Shown here: piece after piece, positions 40,749-53,947 of the stretch
Layout of the letters: the number at the start of each line of letters is the position of its first letter
Numbering within the stretch: position 1 is the stretch's first letter
From: Bactrocera neohumeralis
Taxonomy: Eukaryota; Arthropoda; Insecta; Diptera; Tephritidae
Direction of reading: 5' to 3'
DNA length: 64,000 bases
NCBI RefSeq assembly: GCF_024586455.1
Contig: NW_026089624.1
Location: 12,305,341 to 12,369,340, forward strand
Program-made: the position numbers and the translations under genes
Notes under the pieces: model-generated
Seen by the model: the letters and a program-made list of their open reading frames with translations, nothing else
Database searches by the model: none
Told to the model about the DNA's origin: nothing

Positions 40749-43700
40749 GTTTACATGGGCGATCGGGAAACATGCGTGCAAAGCCAGGGCGACAAACACA
40801 AAGCCAGCGTAACTCTGCCATAGTGCACACCTCATTACGTGTCATTTTGCATGGAGGTAGGCATGTTGAATTTTCCATTGGATTGATACCGGTATAATCG
40901 GTCATCTTCGGTGGCGTTGCTATAAGTACACCCCCCAGCAGTACTTGATTTATCTTTGTACGAAATTCATGCGGCTCGGTAATATACTCTTCATTTCGTT
41001 CAGGTAAATTAAACACCGATACGCTGTCATCATAATCTAATTGTATAGTCCCTGTATTTGTGCCAATATTGCCAAAATCACTAGCGGCGCCAGAAACAGT
41101 AGACGAGGCATCTGCACTATCAAGTTTAATAACGTTTGACAGGTCATGTGGTTGTTTGGCTTTAATATTACTTTGTGAGTTTGTCATCACAATAAAAATG
41201 CTGTTTTTTGGCTCGTAGACACTTTCTGCAGTTATATTTGAAATGTTAAGAAGTGGCACTACATTTTTTGTACCCATATTGATTTTATTTAAATTGTTTT
41301 CATATATTACAAAACTATTATTATGCTTTATATTATTGTTTTGGGGTTTATGGCTTAGAATGGCGTGCGTGAAAGGATCCTGCTCATATTGTGGTAAGAT
41401 ATAATTGCCTACATTAAAATATGTGTTTTTGTTATCATTTTCTAAAACTTCTGCGGTTACCATTGTTGTAATATCATTGGCATGGTTAAAACTATTGTCC
41501 GGCTTCTCTCTCTTATCTAAAACAGTCTCTGTAATTGGTAATTCGTTACCAACGGTTACCCTTGTGGCCTCCGCGAAAATGTTTGTATATGTTTCTAGTA
41601 TTTTCACTGTTGTCTCATTCGCTTTCTCGGTTGAAGATTCTGACTCTGTTACTGTTGCGGTTTCAAATGCAAATTCGGATAGCGTTATTGTTTTATCGGT
41701 CGTTTGAAGTTTGGTTTCAAAGAAAGAAACATTTTGTGACTGTTCATACGCAGTTGTTTTAAGTATCCTACTATCTGTGCTGGAAGAAGTAATCAGTTGT
41801 GCTCTTGTTATATACTTTGTTGGTAATAACTCAATATTCTTGTAAAATATGGTATCTGAAGAAATGTTTGTTTGACTATTGTACTTCAGGCGCCATTGAC
41901 TTTTTGTTTCGTCATTTGTAAGATTTGATTTCTCTACGTTCGCGCCAAGAAATCCATTTGGTAAATCCTTTAAATGCGTGAAGGCGTCTGTTAGCGACGC
42001 TCTACTACTTGGGGATATCGTTGCCGCTTCTGAAGATTCGAGAAAAGGTTTGTTAGTAACCAATACATAATGATTGCTTTTAATGTTCACATCTGTCTTT
42101 GGTTGAAATTCATACTCGCTTGCTTGTAGCACAGACATTGTATTCTTTGTTTTGTTATTTGTATACAGCTCTGTGGTGTATTTTGAATCTGCAGTGAAAT
42201 TATTACCATGCTTTCCTGGAATTTGAAAAGCTGTGTATACAGTCGATGAATTCCATACTAATGATATACTGCTTGTATCTCTCACTGTTGCTGTTGGATT
42301 AACATATTTATTAGCATTATAATTTATTGCTGAAAGTGCATTTGTTGATATACCTAGAATCGCTTTTGTACTCGAGATTAAATTTATGTCTCCTTTTACG
42401 ACGCTGTGCGTCAATGTGTCATTGAGTTTCGATATGGGTATTTCTTTCGGTATGTTCCGGTTTGGTGTGAGCGCCGTTGTACGCCATATGTATCTATTTT
42501 TTGTGTACGATGGTAATGGTATTTGGGTTGCTTGTAGTGGTGCCGATTGTAATAGTGTTTGCATTATTGCCTTTAAGCTGATGGTCTTGTAATCCTGGGT
42601 GTTACTTGTATGTTCAACCGCTGTCTGTAGCTTAACATTTGGTAAAGGTTCAAGGTGTTGTTGTTTTGGAGGTGGTGATAATGTTGATGATGTTGTAAAA
42701 GGCGAAAGTAAATCGCATATTTTTTTTTGAGGCTGATTAATTGTGAGCGTTTCGTTGTGGGTTGGTTGTTTATTCCTGATCGTGACTTGTGGTTCATCAA
42801 TCTTGTTGATGGTTGGATAATGCATTGTGCTTGTTGCATATAAAATCTCTTCTTTTGCTGCTAATATTTTATTTTTGTTACTTGCCCCTGTTTTTGACGT
42901 TTGTTTATATTCTTGTTTACTTTTTGACATTGTGCTTACTAAGTCATCTGTATGTACACTTAAGGCGTCGGTTTCAAGATTCGTCTTAAAAACATCGCCT
43001 TTAGCAAAATAAATCTTTTTTTTTTGCTGTTTTTGTGTCGCATTTTGTAAAATTTGCGATCTTTCAACAGCGAAATGGGTACCACACGACAATAACTGTG
43101 TATTATGTGCGCATTTATTTTCATTAAGACTCATTTGGGAAGTTATCGGCGACTTTTTTGATATTTCTACGTGCTCTTGCGTAACTTTAGTTGCATAGTA
43201 GCTTATCGGATGCGTATTTTTTCGACTTGAAGGAACAGTAGAGTTTCGTTCAGAATTTCTGGTGACATCACCATTTAACTGATCCATATTTGTTGTGTGT
43301 GTATTACTGACTTTCATTGCAGCAACGGGTGAAAAAAATGGTTGTAATACTTTCTGTTGCTCGGTGCGCATTTTTTGATATAAACTATTTGTTGATGCCG
43401 TGTGTTGATCCACGTTTAATTCAATATTTTCCTCGTCCACAATGCAATAGTGACTATTTTTGGGCTTAGATTTGCTGTTATCTAGATTTTTGTGAGATAT
43501 GAAAGCACTGGTTTTACTATTCTTGTCAAGAAGCCCATCATCAGCTGTATCATAAGTATTGCCACTTTTTAAAAAACTTATTTCGTCAATCGTGTTATTT
43601 GATTGGTAATATAAATTTGCTGTGTTTAGAGAACCAGCAATTGCATGATTTACACTTGTCACATTTTTTATAACGTCTGTTAATTTCTCATTTGCATTTG

Positions 43701-46700
43701 CATTTGGGCTGTACATATTAACGTTATAACCAGCATGCTGTGGATACCTCTGCTGAGTCAGCGTATCTGATGTCGTTACACCGGCTGCTGCGGGTGAAAA
43801 TATAGCTTGGTATTCATTTTTGACATCATCTCTATTGCCGGAGCTTTGATTGTGGATATCTATATTATTATTATTTGCCATTATATAAAGATGTGTATAG
43901 TTATGGTTAAATTGTGTTTGTAGCGGCTTTTGAGCTTTAGTTTCCTGCTGCTGTAAGTTCGTCAAATCACTGGGTAAGCTGTTGTAAAGAGAAAATGAAT
44001 CAATAACTGAGCTGTCGGCGTTATTTTCCACATAAATAGTTTTTGTATTAGTAATGTTCTTTGCATATGCAATAACACCGGGGTTACCGATTTGTTCGAT
44101 AATATTTTGAGGTGTTAAATTAACTTGCACTTGTTTTTCGTTGTGTGGAATTTTTATAAGTGGCATTGTGTACCTGACCGCACCTTCAGCAACTTTCGGT
44201 ATCTGACCATGTATAGCGGTCGCATACTTTGGATAGTCTGTTTCCTTTTTAAATGTCAAAGGGGGTGCATGCATATTCACATTATGACTGAAAACGTGTG
44301 TGTGTAAATTTATATTTTGATGATTGGCTTGCGTACCTACATGTACTTCCGGCGATTTTGACGGCTGTGGTGTCGACACCACGGCGTCATCAGAAGCATT
44401 TAAAGCTAAATATAAGTATGGTGAGTATTTCGACAATGAACTCTCATTTTCCTGATTTTCCATTTGTTGCGATTGTTGTTGAAATGTAAAAACTTCTGGC
44501 TGTTGACGGGTTTGCGGAAACTTTCCGTGATAATTAATATATTTTTTAGATATATTCAGTATTAAGTCATGCATCTTTATTAACTTATTATTATTAATAG
44601 ATGCTAAATTCCTGTCATATATTTGTGCGTCCGTGTGAGTACTAGCAATATTATTATTTATAGCTAAATACCTTTTTTTTGATTTGTACAAATCGTTAAC
44701 AGGAGTTAAAAGCCTTGTAGGCAGTAAACTTTTTAGTACAGTAAAATTTGTTATATGTGATGAAGGCATAGGTTCCAATTTTTCTATATTTGAAAGGACC
44801 GCTGGTGGTGGTGGGGTTAACAGGTAATCATAATTTTGATAATTTTCTGCTGGTAACCAATTATTGTGTACATAATAATTGCGGATAACCTGTTGGGTTG
44901 TTAATTTTGGTGGCAAATTATTCTTATGCTTCAGTATTGGCTTCCGTTGTGAATTCCAGTTTTGTGTTTGTAATTCATGGCTTAGAGGTATTGTGCCTCT
45001 CATAAAAGGCTTATTGTTACTACCAAATGCTTGCACTTGTTGCTTATAAATTTTATCAAAATTTTTCACATTAAGATTTTGGCTTTGTTCCTCCAATTTC
45101 GCTAAATTACTAGCAAGAAGACTTTGAGGATGCTGGATGCCATTCGGTTTACCAATAATAACATCAGAATTAGCTCTGATAACCTCTCCCGGTCTAATCG
45201 GTATACCGCCATTAGGTAGCAAAATGTTAAAGTTATTGGTTTCTGTTAACATATTCAAATTTTGTGATTTTCTATGGCTATTTTCATGGTGTGACAGGGT
45301 TTGTTGTTGTAGATATTTAATAACTGCATCTGATTGTAAGTGCAAACTTTGCGCAGTATACATGCCTAATGGATCCCCGCCTGCGCTTACAGCTGCATTA
45401 TTAGATGATTTTTTTTTATGACTAACAATTTCATAATCTATTACTGGTATATATAAAGGCTTTTTCTGCTTTATTAGTGCACCTCCATTTATTTCTTGAT
45501 AATCATAACGTTTCGTACTGCTCATATGCGTACTGCTGCCAACGGATGCAATTTCTGTACCAGTTGACAACGGTGATGGAACTGAAGAACTACTTATTAG
45601 CTGTAACTGATTTGAAGCTGTAGCAAAAGTACCTTGTAACAAACCGGCCATAGCGTTTATAACTGGCCGTAAAGCATTCAAACGTTGTAAGTTCAGTGAG
45701 TCAATTATTTGATTGACTGCAACCGGTAGCCGAGTTTTGTTGTTCGTAGGTGTAGTAATGATAATATTTTCAACCAAATGTAGTTTTGTCTGATTTTTTT
45801 GTGGTTTAGATGGTTTAAGAAACTGTGGTGAATAGTATTCGTTGTATTCAGTGTCCGCACTTAATGTGTCCTCATCGAAGATTGCATGCACTGTATTAAA
45901 CAGTCCTGTAGAAGTGTTTTGTATTTTCGTGGCTGTAGTCGATATTTTTAACGTGGTGTTCAACTTAGTGCGTTTACTTAGCACATCACTCAACGTATGT
46001 ATCTTCTGCAAAGGAACGTTTGTAGACATGACTACTGTTGTTTCCTCTGGTGTTAAACCATTTTTTAATTCTTCTTTCGCCGTGACTAATGATGGTTTGA
46101 ATACACGCATTGCTGTTATTTCTAACGTTTGACCATTCAATAAGGAAGCAGTAGTCATAAAAATATGTCGTTCGGGCTTAATAGTTTGCAATACGTTACG
46201 AAATTTTGAAACCAACTCATTGTGAAACAACGAACTCGGTACTGTTTCAGTGATTACATTCTCGATAATACGGGTGCGATAATTGACAGTGGAATTATGC
46301 TCATTTTGTGCACTTTGTATTCGTTCAACCATCCCCGATGTTGCTAATTTTTTGAACGGCAAAATTCTATGCATCGTGGAATAATTTTCGTTATCACTTG
46401 CCTTTACTAATGTTGTTTTCAAATAAGTTAATGTTGTAACAAATGTTTTCGTTGTATATATATGCACATTGTATTTACTTTTCTTTTCATGCAATATTGT
46501 TTTCGGATGTTTTATAGGTTCCAATTTTTTATATGTTAATATCTTATCAGGTTCGCTTTTAATATTTGTGGAACTAGGTCCAACGTATTTTAGCAGTAGC
46601 GAATTACTTGGCGCCAATGACTCTGTTATTATCACTTGTGTGAGTATGTTGGTGGTTACAAACATTTCTTCAGCATCATTCGTTTGTAGAATATTTGAAA

Positions 46701-46905
46701 ATTTTAACTTGCTGTAATATGTATTAGTTTCGTATATAGGTGTAACCTCTTCAGATGGCTGAAGATAGTTTATGTAACCATCAGGCCCTGCTATCATATT
46801 AACAATCGTATGCTTGGATAACTGTACCACTGAATGGTCATTGTCATTTATTGTGTTGTAATAAGAATATGTCGCGGGAAATATTCCTATCGCTAACGAA
46901 GCCGT
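40749..46905 (-). CDS. EGF/SEA receptor-like gene: giant Ser/Thr/Asn-rich ectodomain exon
   Basis: This exon of 6157 bases is open throughout (2052 codons). It begins at a 3' splice site (TTGTAATTAACAG) at 46905 with TASLAIGIFPATYSYYNTIN, upstream of the first Met at 46830, and ends at CCATGTAAAC|GTAAGT, leaving phase 1. The N-terminal ~150 residues keep the DUF4758-like pattern seen in the preceding exon (a TYSYY block, then TNILTQVIITES). The middle is a long low-complexity region rich in Thr, Ser, Asn, Gln and His with many N-x-S/T sites, as in a mucin-like stalk. The last ~40 residues form an EGF-like module (CLPPCKMTRNEVC...CVCRPGFARMFPDRPC). I do not recognise the gene by name. The size of the single exon and lack of any stop show selection. 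Secreted/extracellular part of a membrane protein. Confidence 0.9.
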
Positions 46906-47489
46906 CTGTTAATTACAAAAAAGGAAAATAAAGTAAAAAATAACGTACAATAATATATGTAAGCAAAAGTGTTAAAGTCTAAAATACAATAGTGGTCTAC
47001 ATATATAAATATAATTGTGCTATGTGTGGGCAAAGCACAAATTTTAGAAAATACACTACCTACTTTTTATGTAAAATAAATTAAGCGGATAAAGAAACGA
47101 CTACAAAACTATTTTTATTATTTTCATAAATCATAATGGATGGCTTACCATTTTTTAACAGAGCTAAAAGAGCATTAAATGAATATTATCTGTCAATGTG
47201 CTTTAAATTTGTTGAACTGTCAGTAAATTCAAAATAGTTTTACCATCAGGTAACAAATTTGAGACAATATTTACGGCCTCTAGTATTGTGAATAGTAACT
47301 TGCCACAAATTGTTTAAAGTGGTGATTAAAAATTTCGTATTTTATTAGCTTAACATGTATGTTTGTACGGTTGTAACTTCTTTCAGCGGCACTGAAACTG
47401 AAAGGAAAGGAATCAACAGTATGATAGACACTACAAACAAAAAATGCTCCTAGAACCTTCAACTATCCATGCTGTTGCTTGAATAAAAA
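46906..47489. other. Intron sequence next to the giant exon, nothing recognised
   Basis: AT-rich. Contains the branch/pyrimidine region of the 46905 splice site. No gene seen. Confidence 0.4.
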
Positions 47490-48160
47490 ATGTGCTGGGA
47501 TCAAACGATAGACGATGCAATAGATACTTCGCATGCCACTGATGTTCGCACACTTTTCGCGATGATCATTTCGACATATCAGCCTGAAACCCGCGTCAAT
47601 TATGGGATACGAACAAAAATGACATTTCCGAAAACATTTTACTTCGTATTCGCTAAGAATTGGAAATGGGAAAATTTCGGTTGATACTTCCAGTGGTTTG
47701 ATCAATTCCACCTGCCTTTTGTCAATAAAACTTATCACGAATGTTTATCCTAATATTGACTAAGTTATCGTAACAACGATTGCTTGAGAGCACGCGCAAT
47801 TTTAACTTCCAAAAATACCAATCTTAATTACTTAAACTGAAAGATTCAAAGTCAAATTCCGGGAGGTTTGCGCTCATACAAATCGATCAATTGTTTTGAC
47901 AATGAAGACGAAGCCGTGAATTATAAAGTGGAATTTCTATGGAACTAAACGTTACAATTCTTTAAAAACTTTCAAAATAGGCTCCTTATGCGTCGATGCA
48001 GCACTGCCTGCGTGATTTCCAAACATTGAATGCGTCACGAAAGGAATAGCCTTGAAAGCCAAGGTGCATGCTGCTTGGATCCCCTTTGTCGTTTCAAAAG
48101 GCTTGCCTTTCAAATTGAGGTTGATGAACAAGTGGAAGGGATTGACGAAAATATAAACCC
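47490..48160 (+). mobile_element. Helitron relic: C-terminal end of the PIF1-type helicase
   Basis: The plus strand reads TYQPETRVNYGIR, FAKNWKWENFG, IKFHLPFVNKTYHECLS-like text, then RARAILTSKNTNLNYLN and IQSQIPGGLRSYKSIN with FDNEDEAVNY, and later FVVSKGLPFKLRLMNK. This order (ERAIL.. KN..V, then IPG....Y.S.D, then PF.RKQFP..L) is the C-terminal part of the Helitron PIF1-like helicase. Several frame changes. Part of it is clearly the same family as the minus-strand Helitron at 60259-62126. It sits in the host gene intron. Confidence 0.7.
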
Positions 48161-48279
48161 AAAAATTAAATGTATTATCATATTTCAACGAAGGGAACGA
48201 CGGTTAATGAATTCTTTAAATATAAACTTTTACTACTGATATACAATCATTGTGATCTTATAAATTTGTTTTATTATTC

Positions 48280-48930
48280 AGTATAATCTCTCTGAAGATT
48301 AATATACTTGCTCCAACGATCGTCCAATCTGTGGATCCCATCCCTGAAGTGAAAATCCGGAAGGTCTGCAAAATATGGTTCAATAGCCGTTATGACCTCT
48401 TCATTTAATAAAAAACGCCTGCCACATAAATTTTTTGAGTCCTGGAAACAAATGGAAATCACTGGGGCCCAAATCTGGTGAATTCGGTGAATGGTCCAAC
48501 AATTCGAACTTTAATTCATGGATTTTAGCCATTGTCAAAATGCTCTTGTCTTGATGAAAGATAATTTTTTTCTTCTGCAAACCTGGTCTTTTTTCACGAT
48601 TTTTGTTCTTCAACTGGTCCAAAATGTTGCAATAATATTCATAATAGATTATTTTACCAGTTTTCAAGTAATCCATAAACAGAATTCTTCTCGCATCCCA
48701 AAAAACTGATGCCATAACCTTCTTGGCCGATTTCCGGACACGACCTCGTTTCGAAGACGAACAATCAGGTTCACACCACTTTTTAGCCTATTGTTTTGAT
48801 TAATAATCGTGGTGATAGACCCAAGTCTCATCCATAGTGATGAATCGACGCACAAAATATACTTTACCTTTTTAAAGTAGCTATCCAACTCTTGAGTAGA
48901 ACAGACCTGTGAAGTGAAGCTGATTAACAT
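48280..48930 (-). mobile_element. Mariner transposase relic
   Basis: The minus strand carries two overlapping frames: SLWMRLGSITTIINQNNRLK (first catalytic block, with the DE.W position degraded), then MASVFWDARRILFMDYLKTG, KKIIFHQDKSILTMAKIHEL and SPDLGPSDFHLFPGLKKF. The second block has lost about five residues after the catalytic HQD, so the DD34D spacing is shortened to 29. No terminal repeats identified. Inactive. Confidence 0.75.
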
Positions 48931-49254
48931 TCAATCAAGTGAATATCTTAGCGATCAATGCAAAGCAAATCACCGTTAAAAAACAAACGAGAGAGTAAGA
49001 GAAAATACTGATAACACAGTATCATTCGTGCTAACGCACTAACAACTATGTGCTAGTGCAGCTTAGTGCAGTGCTAAGACACTAACAACCATATATGTAC
49101 ATCATATGATTGATTTACATAAATAAGTGCAAAGTGCAACTAATACAATATTACAAACAGCATCAAACATTCATTAAATTAAGTAAATATTAATAAAAAC
49201 TTTAAATAATTATTAGCAATTCTAATTAAAATAAAAATACATGCTGCTGCAGCA

Positions 49255-50380
49255 TGGACTCCGTGGGAAACTGTGACCACCAAGCGAACTAGAGAATCAA
49301 CGTCACCAACTTCGGAAACCAGCAAAAGAGTTAGAGAACTAAGTAAAGATTTGCCAAGCCACAATAGATTCAGTCTTCTTGACAATGCCATTAGCACGAA
49401 CAACAATGACAATAATGTTATGGACTGCAATAACAGCTGTGGCATTAATGAAAATACTACAGCCAAGGAAAAAATACCAAAACCGCCGCCAATATTCTTT
49501 CCAGATGTAACTGAGGTAAACAACATGATAGCTAACTATATCTATGAATGATTTCTATTACAAAACTGTTAAAAATAATGAAGTTCGGCTTATGGTAAAG
49601 AACGTTGAAAGCTACCGCAAATTAATTAAACAACTGAACGCAACTAAAGTTAACTATCATACATACCAAGGAAGAATGTTCGTTTAGGATTGTCATTAAA
49701 GGGCTTCATCATTCCACTGACATTTCATCAATAAAAGCTGAGCTTATAATTCTTGGTCATAGCGTCAGAAGTGTTAGGAATTCTACAAGCAGCATTGACA
49801 AGAGACCATTGAATATGTTTTTGGTAGACTTGGATCCCGACACTAATAACAAGGAAATATATGGAATTGAACATTTGTGCAACGCGGTTGTTACGATTGA
49901 GCCTGTAAGAAAGACAAATGAGTTCAGTGCTACATATGCCAAGAGTATGGTCATACCCAAAATTACTGCAGAAAGACCTATTGATGTGTTAAATGCGCCC
50001 TAGGTCATCCGACAGCAGAATGCTCAAAACAGAAAGAGACCCCACCGAAATGTGTCCATTGTGAACAGATACACACAGCGAATTACAGAGTATGCCCGGT
50101 ATACCAAAAATTAATTAAAAGAAATAATGTTAAAAATAATAGGGAACGGAAAACTCAAGTTAAAGACAACAACACAAATTTGTCATATGCAGATGTTACC
50201 CGGTCTCAGTTCATTAATAACAACAATAATATAAATAGCGTTAGTGATAATATTAACATTAACTTAGCCGAAGAAAATTCTCTAATAACCAAGATAGAAC
50301 AAATGATTAACAAACAAAGCGAATTAATGAACACTATGATGCAAATGATGAGATTAATTATAACAAAATTATGTCCTTAA
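49255..50380 (+). pseudogene. Jockey-type ORF1 (Gag-like), frameshifted
   Basis: Frames at 49273-49551, 49560-49690, 49809-50003 and 50000-50380 form one ORF1. Visible parts are an N-terminal TKRTRESTSPTSETSKR stretch; the PPPIFFPDVTEVNNMI block; VRLMVKNVESYRKLIKQLN; the FLVDLDPDTNNKEIYGI block typical of jockey/X-element Gag; and CCHC knuckles (LGHPTAECSK, CVHCEQIHTANYRVCPVY). At least three frame changes. The stop at 50378-50380 overlaps the ORF2 start, as usual for the clade. Confidence 0.75.
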
Positions 50381-52831
50381 ATTTAAAACTAGCTATATGG
50401 AATGCCAACGGCCTTTCAAATCATGTACTAGAAGTAGAACAATTTCTTAAGACCATGTCCATTGACATATTTTTCATTTCTGAGACCCACTTCACATCGA
50501 AATCTTTTTCAAGATAAGAGGTTATGATCTGATAAGCGCAAACCATCCAAACGACAGAGCTCATGCAGGATCTGCTATTTTGGTTAAGGCAAATATGAAG
50601 TATACTGTAGAAGAGCCCATCACAAAAGATTATATTCAGGCAGCATGTATAAAAATAAAATGTGACTCTTCCGAGGTGCTTGTATCCTCAATATATCTAC
50701 CCCTCGCCATAACATCGTCGTGGTCGTTGGGACCAAGATTCTTAGTAGGTTGTGACTTTAACGCTAAGCATCCATGGTGGGGTTCCAGGCTAACCAACCC
50801 AAAAGGCAAAGAGTTGCATAAGTGTATTAGCAATAAGAAATTTTCAACACTGTCCACAGGAAACCCGACATACTGGCCTTCTGATCCTTGTAAAACTCCT
50901 GACTTGCTAGATTTTGTCGTATATAATGGAAATCCTAAAAATTGCCTCCATATAACAGATTCCAATGATTTAAGCTCGGACCATTCTCCACTCATTCTTC
51001 ACTATAACACTTTTTTGCACACTTATATGAAAAAGAGCAGTATCATTTCTAAAACAACCAGTATACATAAATTTCAACACTGCCTGGACGAAAATATCAA
51101 CGTCAATATTTGCTTAAAATCTGGTAGAGATTTGGATGAGGCTGTGGAAAGTTTGACCAATTCAATCCATGAAGCAGCTGCCATCTCCACTCCTTCGCGA
51201 CAACTTGACCAAAGATCGTATATCGATTTCCTTTCAGCTGACATAAGAAAACTGGTTCAGACCAAGCAACAGTTAAGGAAGATATGGCAGACAAGTAGTT
51301 ACCCCTCTGACAAAAGAAATTTAAACAGGGCAACAAAAGAGCTAAAGCAACGACTCTCAGATTTCAAAAATGAATGTACAGCTAACTTTTTAAAAAGTCT
51401 AGGTACACGACCCAGCGATCACTCTATTTGGAAAGCAACGAAGTACATAAAACGCCCAAACAAGAAACCATCCGGTAAAAGATATTAACGGAGCATGGCG
51501 TAGGTCCGATTTTGCCAAAGCAGAAGCTTTTGCCGAGCATTTAGAAGGCACTTTCCAGCCATTTGAGTTTAGCTGCCCTTCTGTCATTAAAGAAATAAAT
51601 AATTTTATTGAAAGCCCTTGTCAAATGGGTCTTCCTGTAAGACCTATAAGACGATGTGAGGTTGGTAACCAGATAGAAATGCTCAATAATGCCAAATCCG
51701 CTGGTTATGATCAAATAAACGCAAGAGTGGTTAAATTGCTAACGAAAAAAGCACAAAACCTTTTAACGCTTTTATTCAATGCAATACTACGGCTTCACCA
51801 CTTTCCGTCTTAATGGAAGTGCGCGGAAATCATTATGATCAGCAAACCAGGCAAACCTGAAAGCATGCTGAAGTCGCACAGACCGATAAGCTTACTGGTA
51901 ACTTTCTCCAAATTATTTGAGAAAATCCTTTTGCAACGACTGTTACCAGTTTTAGAGAGAAATTCCATTATTCCGCAGCATCAATTCGGATTTCGTCAAA
52001 AAAACGGTACTCCTGAACAATGCCATCGCATTGTTCGTTTTATTAGTAATACGCTGGAAAGTAAAGATTACTGTTCCGCAGTGTTTTTAGATATTCAACA
52101 AGCTTTTGATCGAGTCTGGCATATTGGGTTGATTTATAAACTAAAAAAAGTGCTCCCTGCTCCGATTTTCCTTCTTCTGAAAAACTACATTCTAGATAGA
52201 CACTTTTACGTAAGAGTGATAGACGAATATTCGAAAATATATCCTATTAGTGCTGGAATTCCACAGGAAAGCGTTCTTGGTCCGATCCTGTATACAATAT
52301 ATACCTCAGATATGCCTGTCCTTGAAAATGTCTTAGTCGCCACCTATGCGGCTGACACTGCAATGCTTGCGGCAAGCAGTTCTTGGATCGAGGCGTCGAA
52401 AATGATTCAGGATCTGGTACGAATGTCTGAGGCATGGTTTAAAAAATGGAATATGGCCATTAATACAGATAAATCTATACATATCACATTTACAATGAAA
52501 AAAGACTCCTCTCCAAATATTATTTCGAACAATGAAGAGATTCCTAACAGCAATACACTGAAGTACTTAGGCCTCCATCTTGATAGAAGATTAACGTGGA
52601 AAAATCACGTTAAGGCAAAACGAAAAGAGCTAAAGAGTAATAAAATGTACTGGCTTATTGGACCCAAATCTGAATTAAGTTTTGAAAACAAAATTTTACT
52701 TTATAAAGCCATACTACATTGAAAGGCTGAGCAATCATTCCAACCCTTTAGCGTTATTGGATGAAACAGATGAAACGTTTCGACTGAAACGATTTCATAT
52801 TCTAGACCTCCCGCAGACAGATTGTAAATAA
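50371..52831 (+). pseudogene. Jockey-type ORF2 (endonuclease-reverse transcriptase), broken
   Basis: The ATG at 50371 opens SLNLKLAIWNANGLSNHVLE, the endonuclease start. The frame shifts near 50510 and again near 51475, and an in-frame stop lies at about 51811. Endonuclease motifs: VGCDFNAKHPWWGS and LSSDHSPLIL. RT motifs: RPISLLVTFSKLFEK, QFGFRQKNGTPEQ, AVFLDIQQAFDRVWH, AGIPQESVLGP (Gly to Glu) and ATYAADTAMLA, where the first Asp of YADD is Ala, so the polymerase site is destroyed. The thumb/C-terminal region is mostly deleted; the last ~25 residues (FRLKRFHILDLPQTD) remain. Confidence 0.82.
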
Positions 52832-52859
52832 AGAATTTGAGAAAAAAAAACCTTTTTAA

Positions 52860-53586
52860 AACGCTCCAAATGTTGCTTTCTATTCTCCATTCCATCTTTC
52901 TATTCTATTCCAATTGTAGGTGAACAATCATTATACACTTTTAATTCGTTCGTGAATTTCTTTTGGTGCTACACCTTCCAAAAATAAGAATTTCATCACT
53001 GCACGACATTAATTTTTTTCCATTGTATTTATTTATTTAAATATGACCTGTAAATAAATTTTCAGACAGACAAGAAAACAAAGGGAAACTGGTTGCTTAG
53101 GCCTTCGTCCCAATTTAAAAAATACTGTGACATGGCGACACTAAATGGCTTGTAAACAAATAATGAATTGACAGATTGAAATGAAACTTCACATACGTTC
53201 ATATGAAGAGTGTACCAACAAAACAAAACAAATTGCGCTAGTAGCAACACCCTCTCAATCGAACGACAAAACTTATTGAAGCAACTGACCTGACAATTGA
53301 TGTGTTCGTTATTTCTGAATAGTCCTGTACAATAAACATTGATTTGATCTGTAGGTTTTGAAAATCAAAATAATTTAACTGTGTTTTAAAAGTATTGTAA
53401 ATGCAGTTATAACAATATATAAATACTTGCTTATATAAGAGACAAAATATTTCAAAACACTAACATTTGTGTATATCTTTCGAAGCCGCGATTGTACGAT
53501 TGTGACTAAATACCTTACACATATTTTTATTCGAGTGGGGTAGTGATTAACCATTATCTTGAACCAGTAAAAGACCTTTTACTTAC
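52860..53586. other. Intron sequence, nothing recognised
   Basis: AT-rich sequence between the jockey-like tail and the donor of the next upstream exon. Confidence 0.4.
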
Positions 53587-53787
53587 TTGCGTCAAAGTTA
53601 AATCCAAGGGTAAAGGTGGTGTGATCTCCAAATAGTTACGCTCTTCGGTTGCTATATTAGATATAACTTGCTCCCGGCTTTCAACAGTTGTAGACCCATT
53701 TTGAAGATATGTTGTGCGGTAAGTATAAGTCGTTAGGCAGGTTTTCGTCACAAACTGCTTAAAATCAGCAGGCAAATAAACATTTTC
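53587..53787 (-). CDS. EGF/SEA receptor-like gene: DUF4758-like module exon
   Basis: The exon of 201 bases (67 codons) is framed by TTTTCTGCAG at 53788 and CAA|GTAAGT at 53586, phase 0 at both ends. It reads ENVYLPADFKQF, then TYTYRTTYLQNGSTTVESRE and QVISNIATEERN. A TYTY..TY...G...V.SRE..VSNI pattern is repeated in a family of insect membrane proteins I associate with Pfam DUF4758. The same kind of text (PATYSYYNTI) opens the next exon. Joining it to 55543 upstream and 46905 downstream keeps the frame. Confidence 0.85.
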
Positions 53788-53947
53788 CTGCAGAAAATGC
53801 ATAAGAAGATAGAAAAAGCATATAAAAAAAATTGGCTTTGTTTGGAGGAAGTCTGTACCTTAGGAAATTTCATCACATTTAATATTATATTAATCATTTT
53901 TGATTGTAACAAACAAAATAGAATATTAAGAAAGTCGAACGATTGCG

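Larger units (their letters stand above)
48960..52855 (+). mobile_element. Jockey-clade non-LTR retrotransposon (degenerate, with 3' A tail)
   Basis: It has two overlapping ORF regions, Gag-like (49255-50380) and endonuclease-RT (50371-52831), followed almost at once by AATAAAGAATTTGAG and an A run near 52842-52850. The 5' boundary is uncertain (about 48960). A block of the RT C-terminal region is deleted: after LLYKAILH the sequence jumps to the very end of the protein. Several frameshifts, a YADD to YAAD change and a PQG to PQE change show it is dead. It lies in the intron between the 53587-53787 exon and the giant exon, antisense to the gene. Confidence 0.82.

Noticed and set aside
42386..46717. 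Several plus-strand ORFs of 60-100 codons opposite the giant exon
   Set aside because: Antisense shadows of a long open frame; no recognisable domain.
40636..46830. A stand-alone 2064-residue gene
   Set aside because: Coding text with the family pattern extends upstream of the Met to a splice site at 46905, and the last 37 codons after 40749 (KYMYIYICMYMNM...) are intron read-through past a GTAAGT donor.
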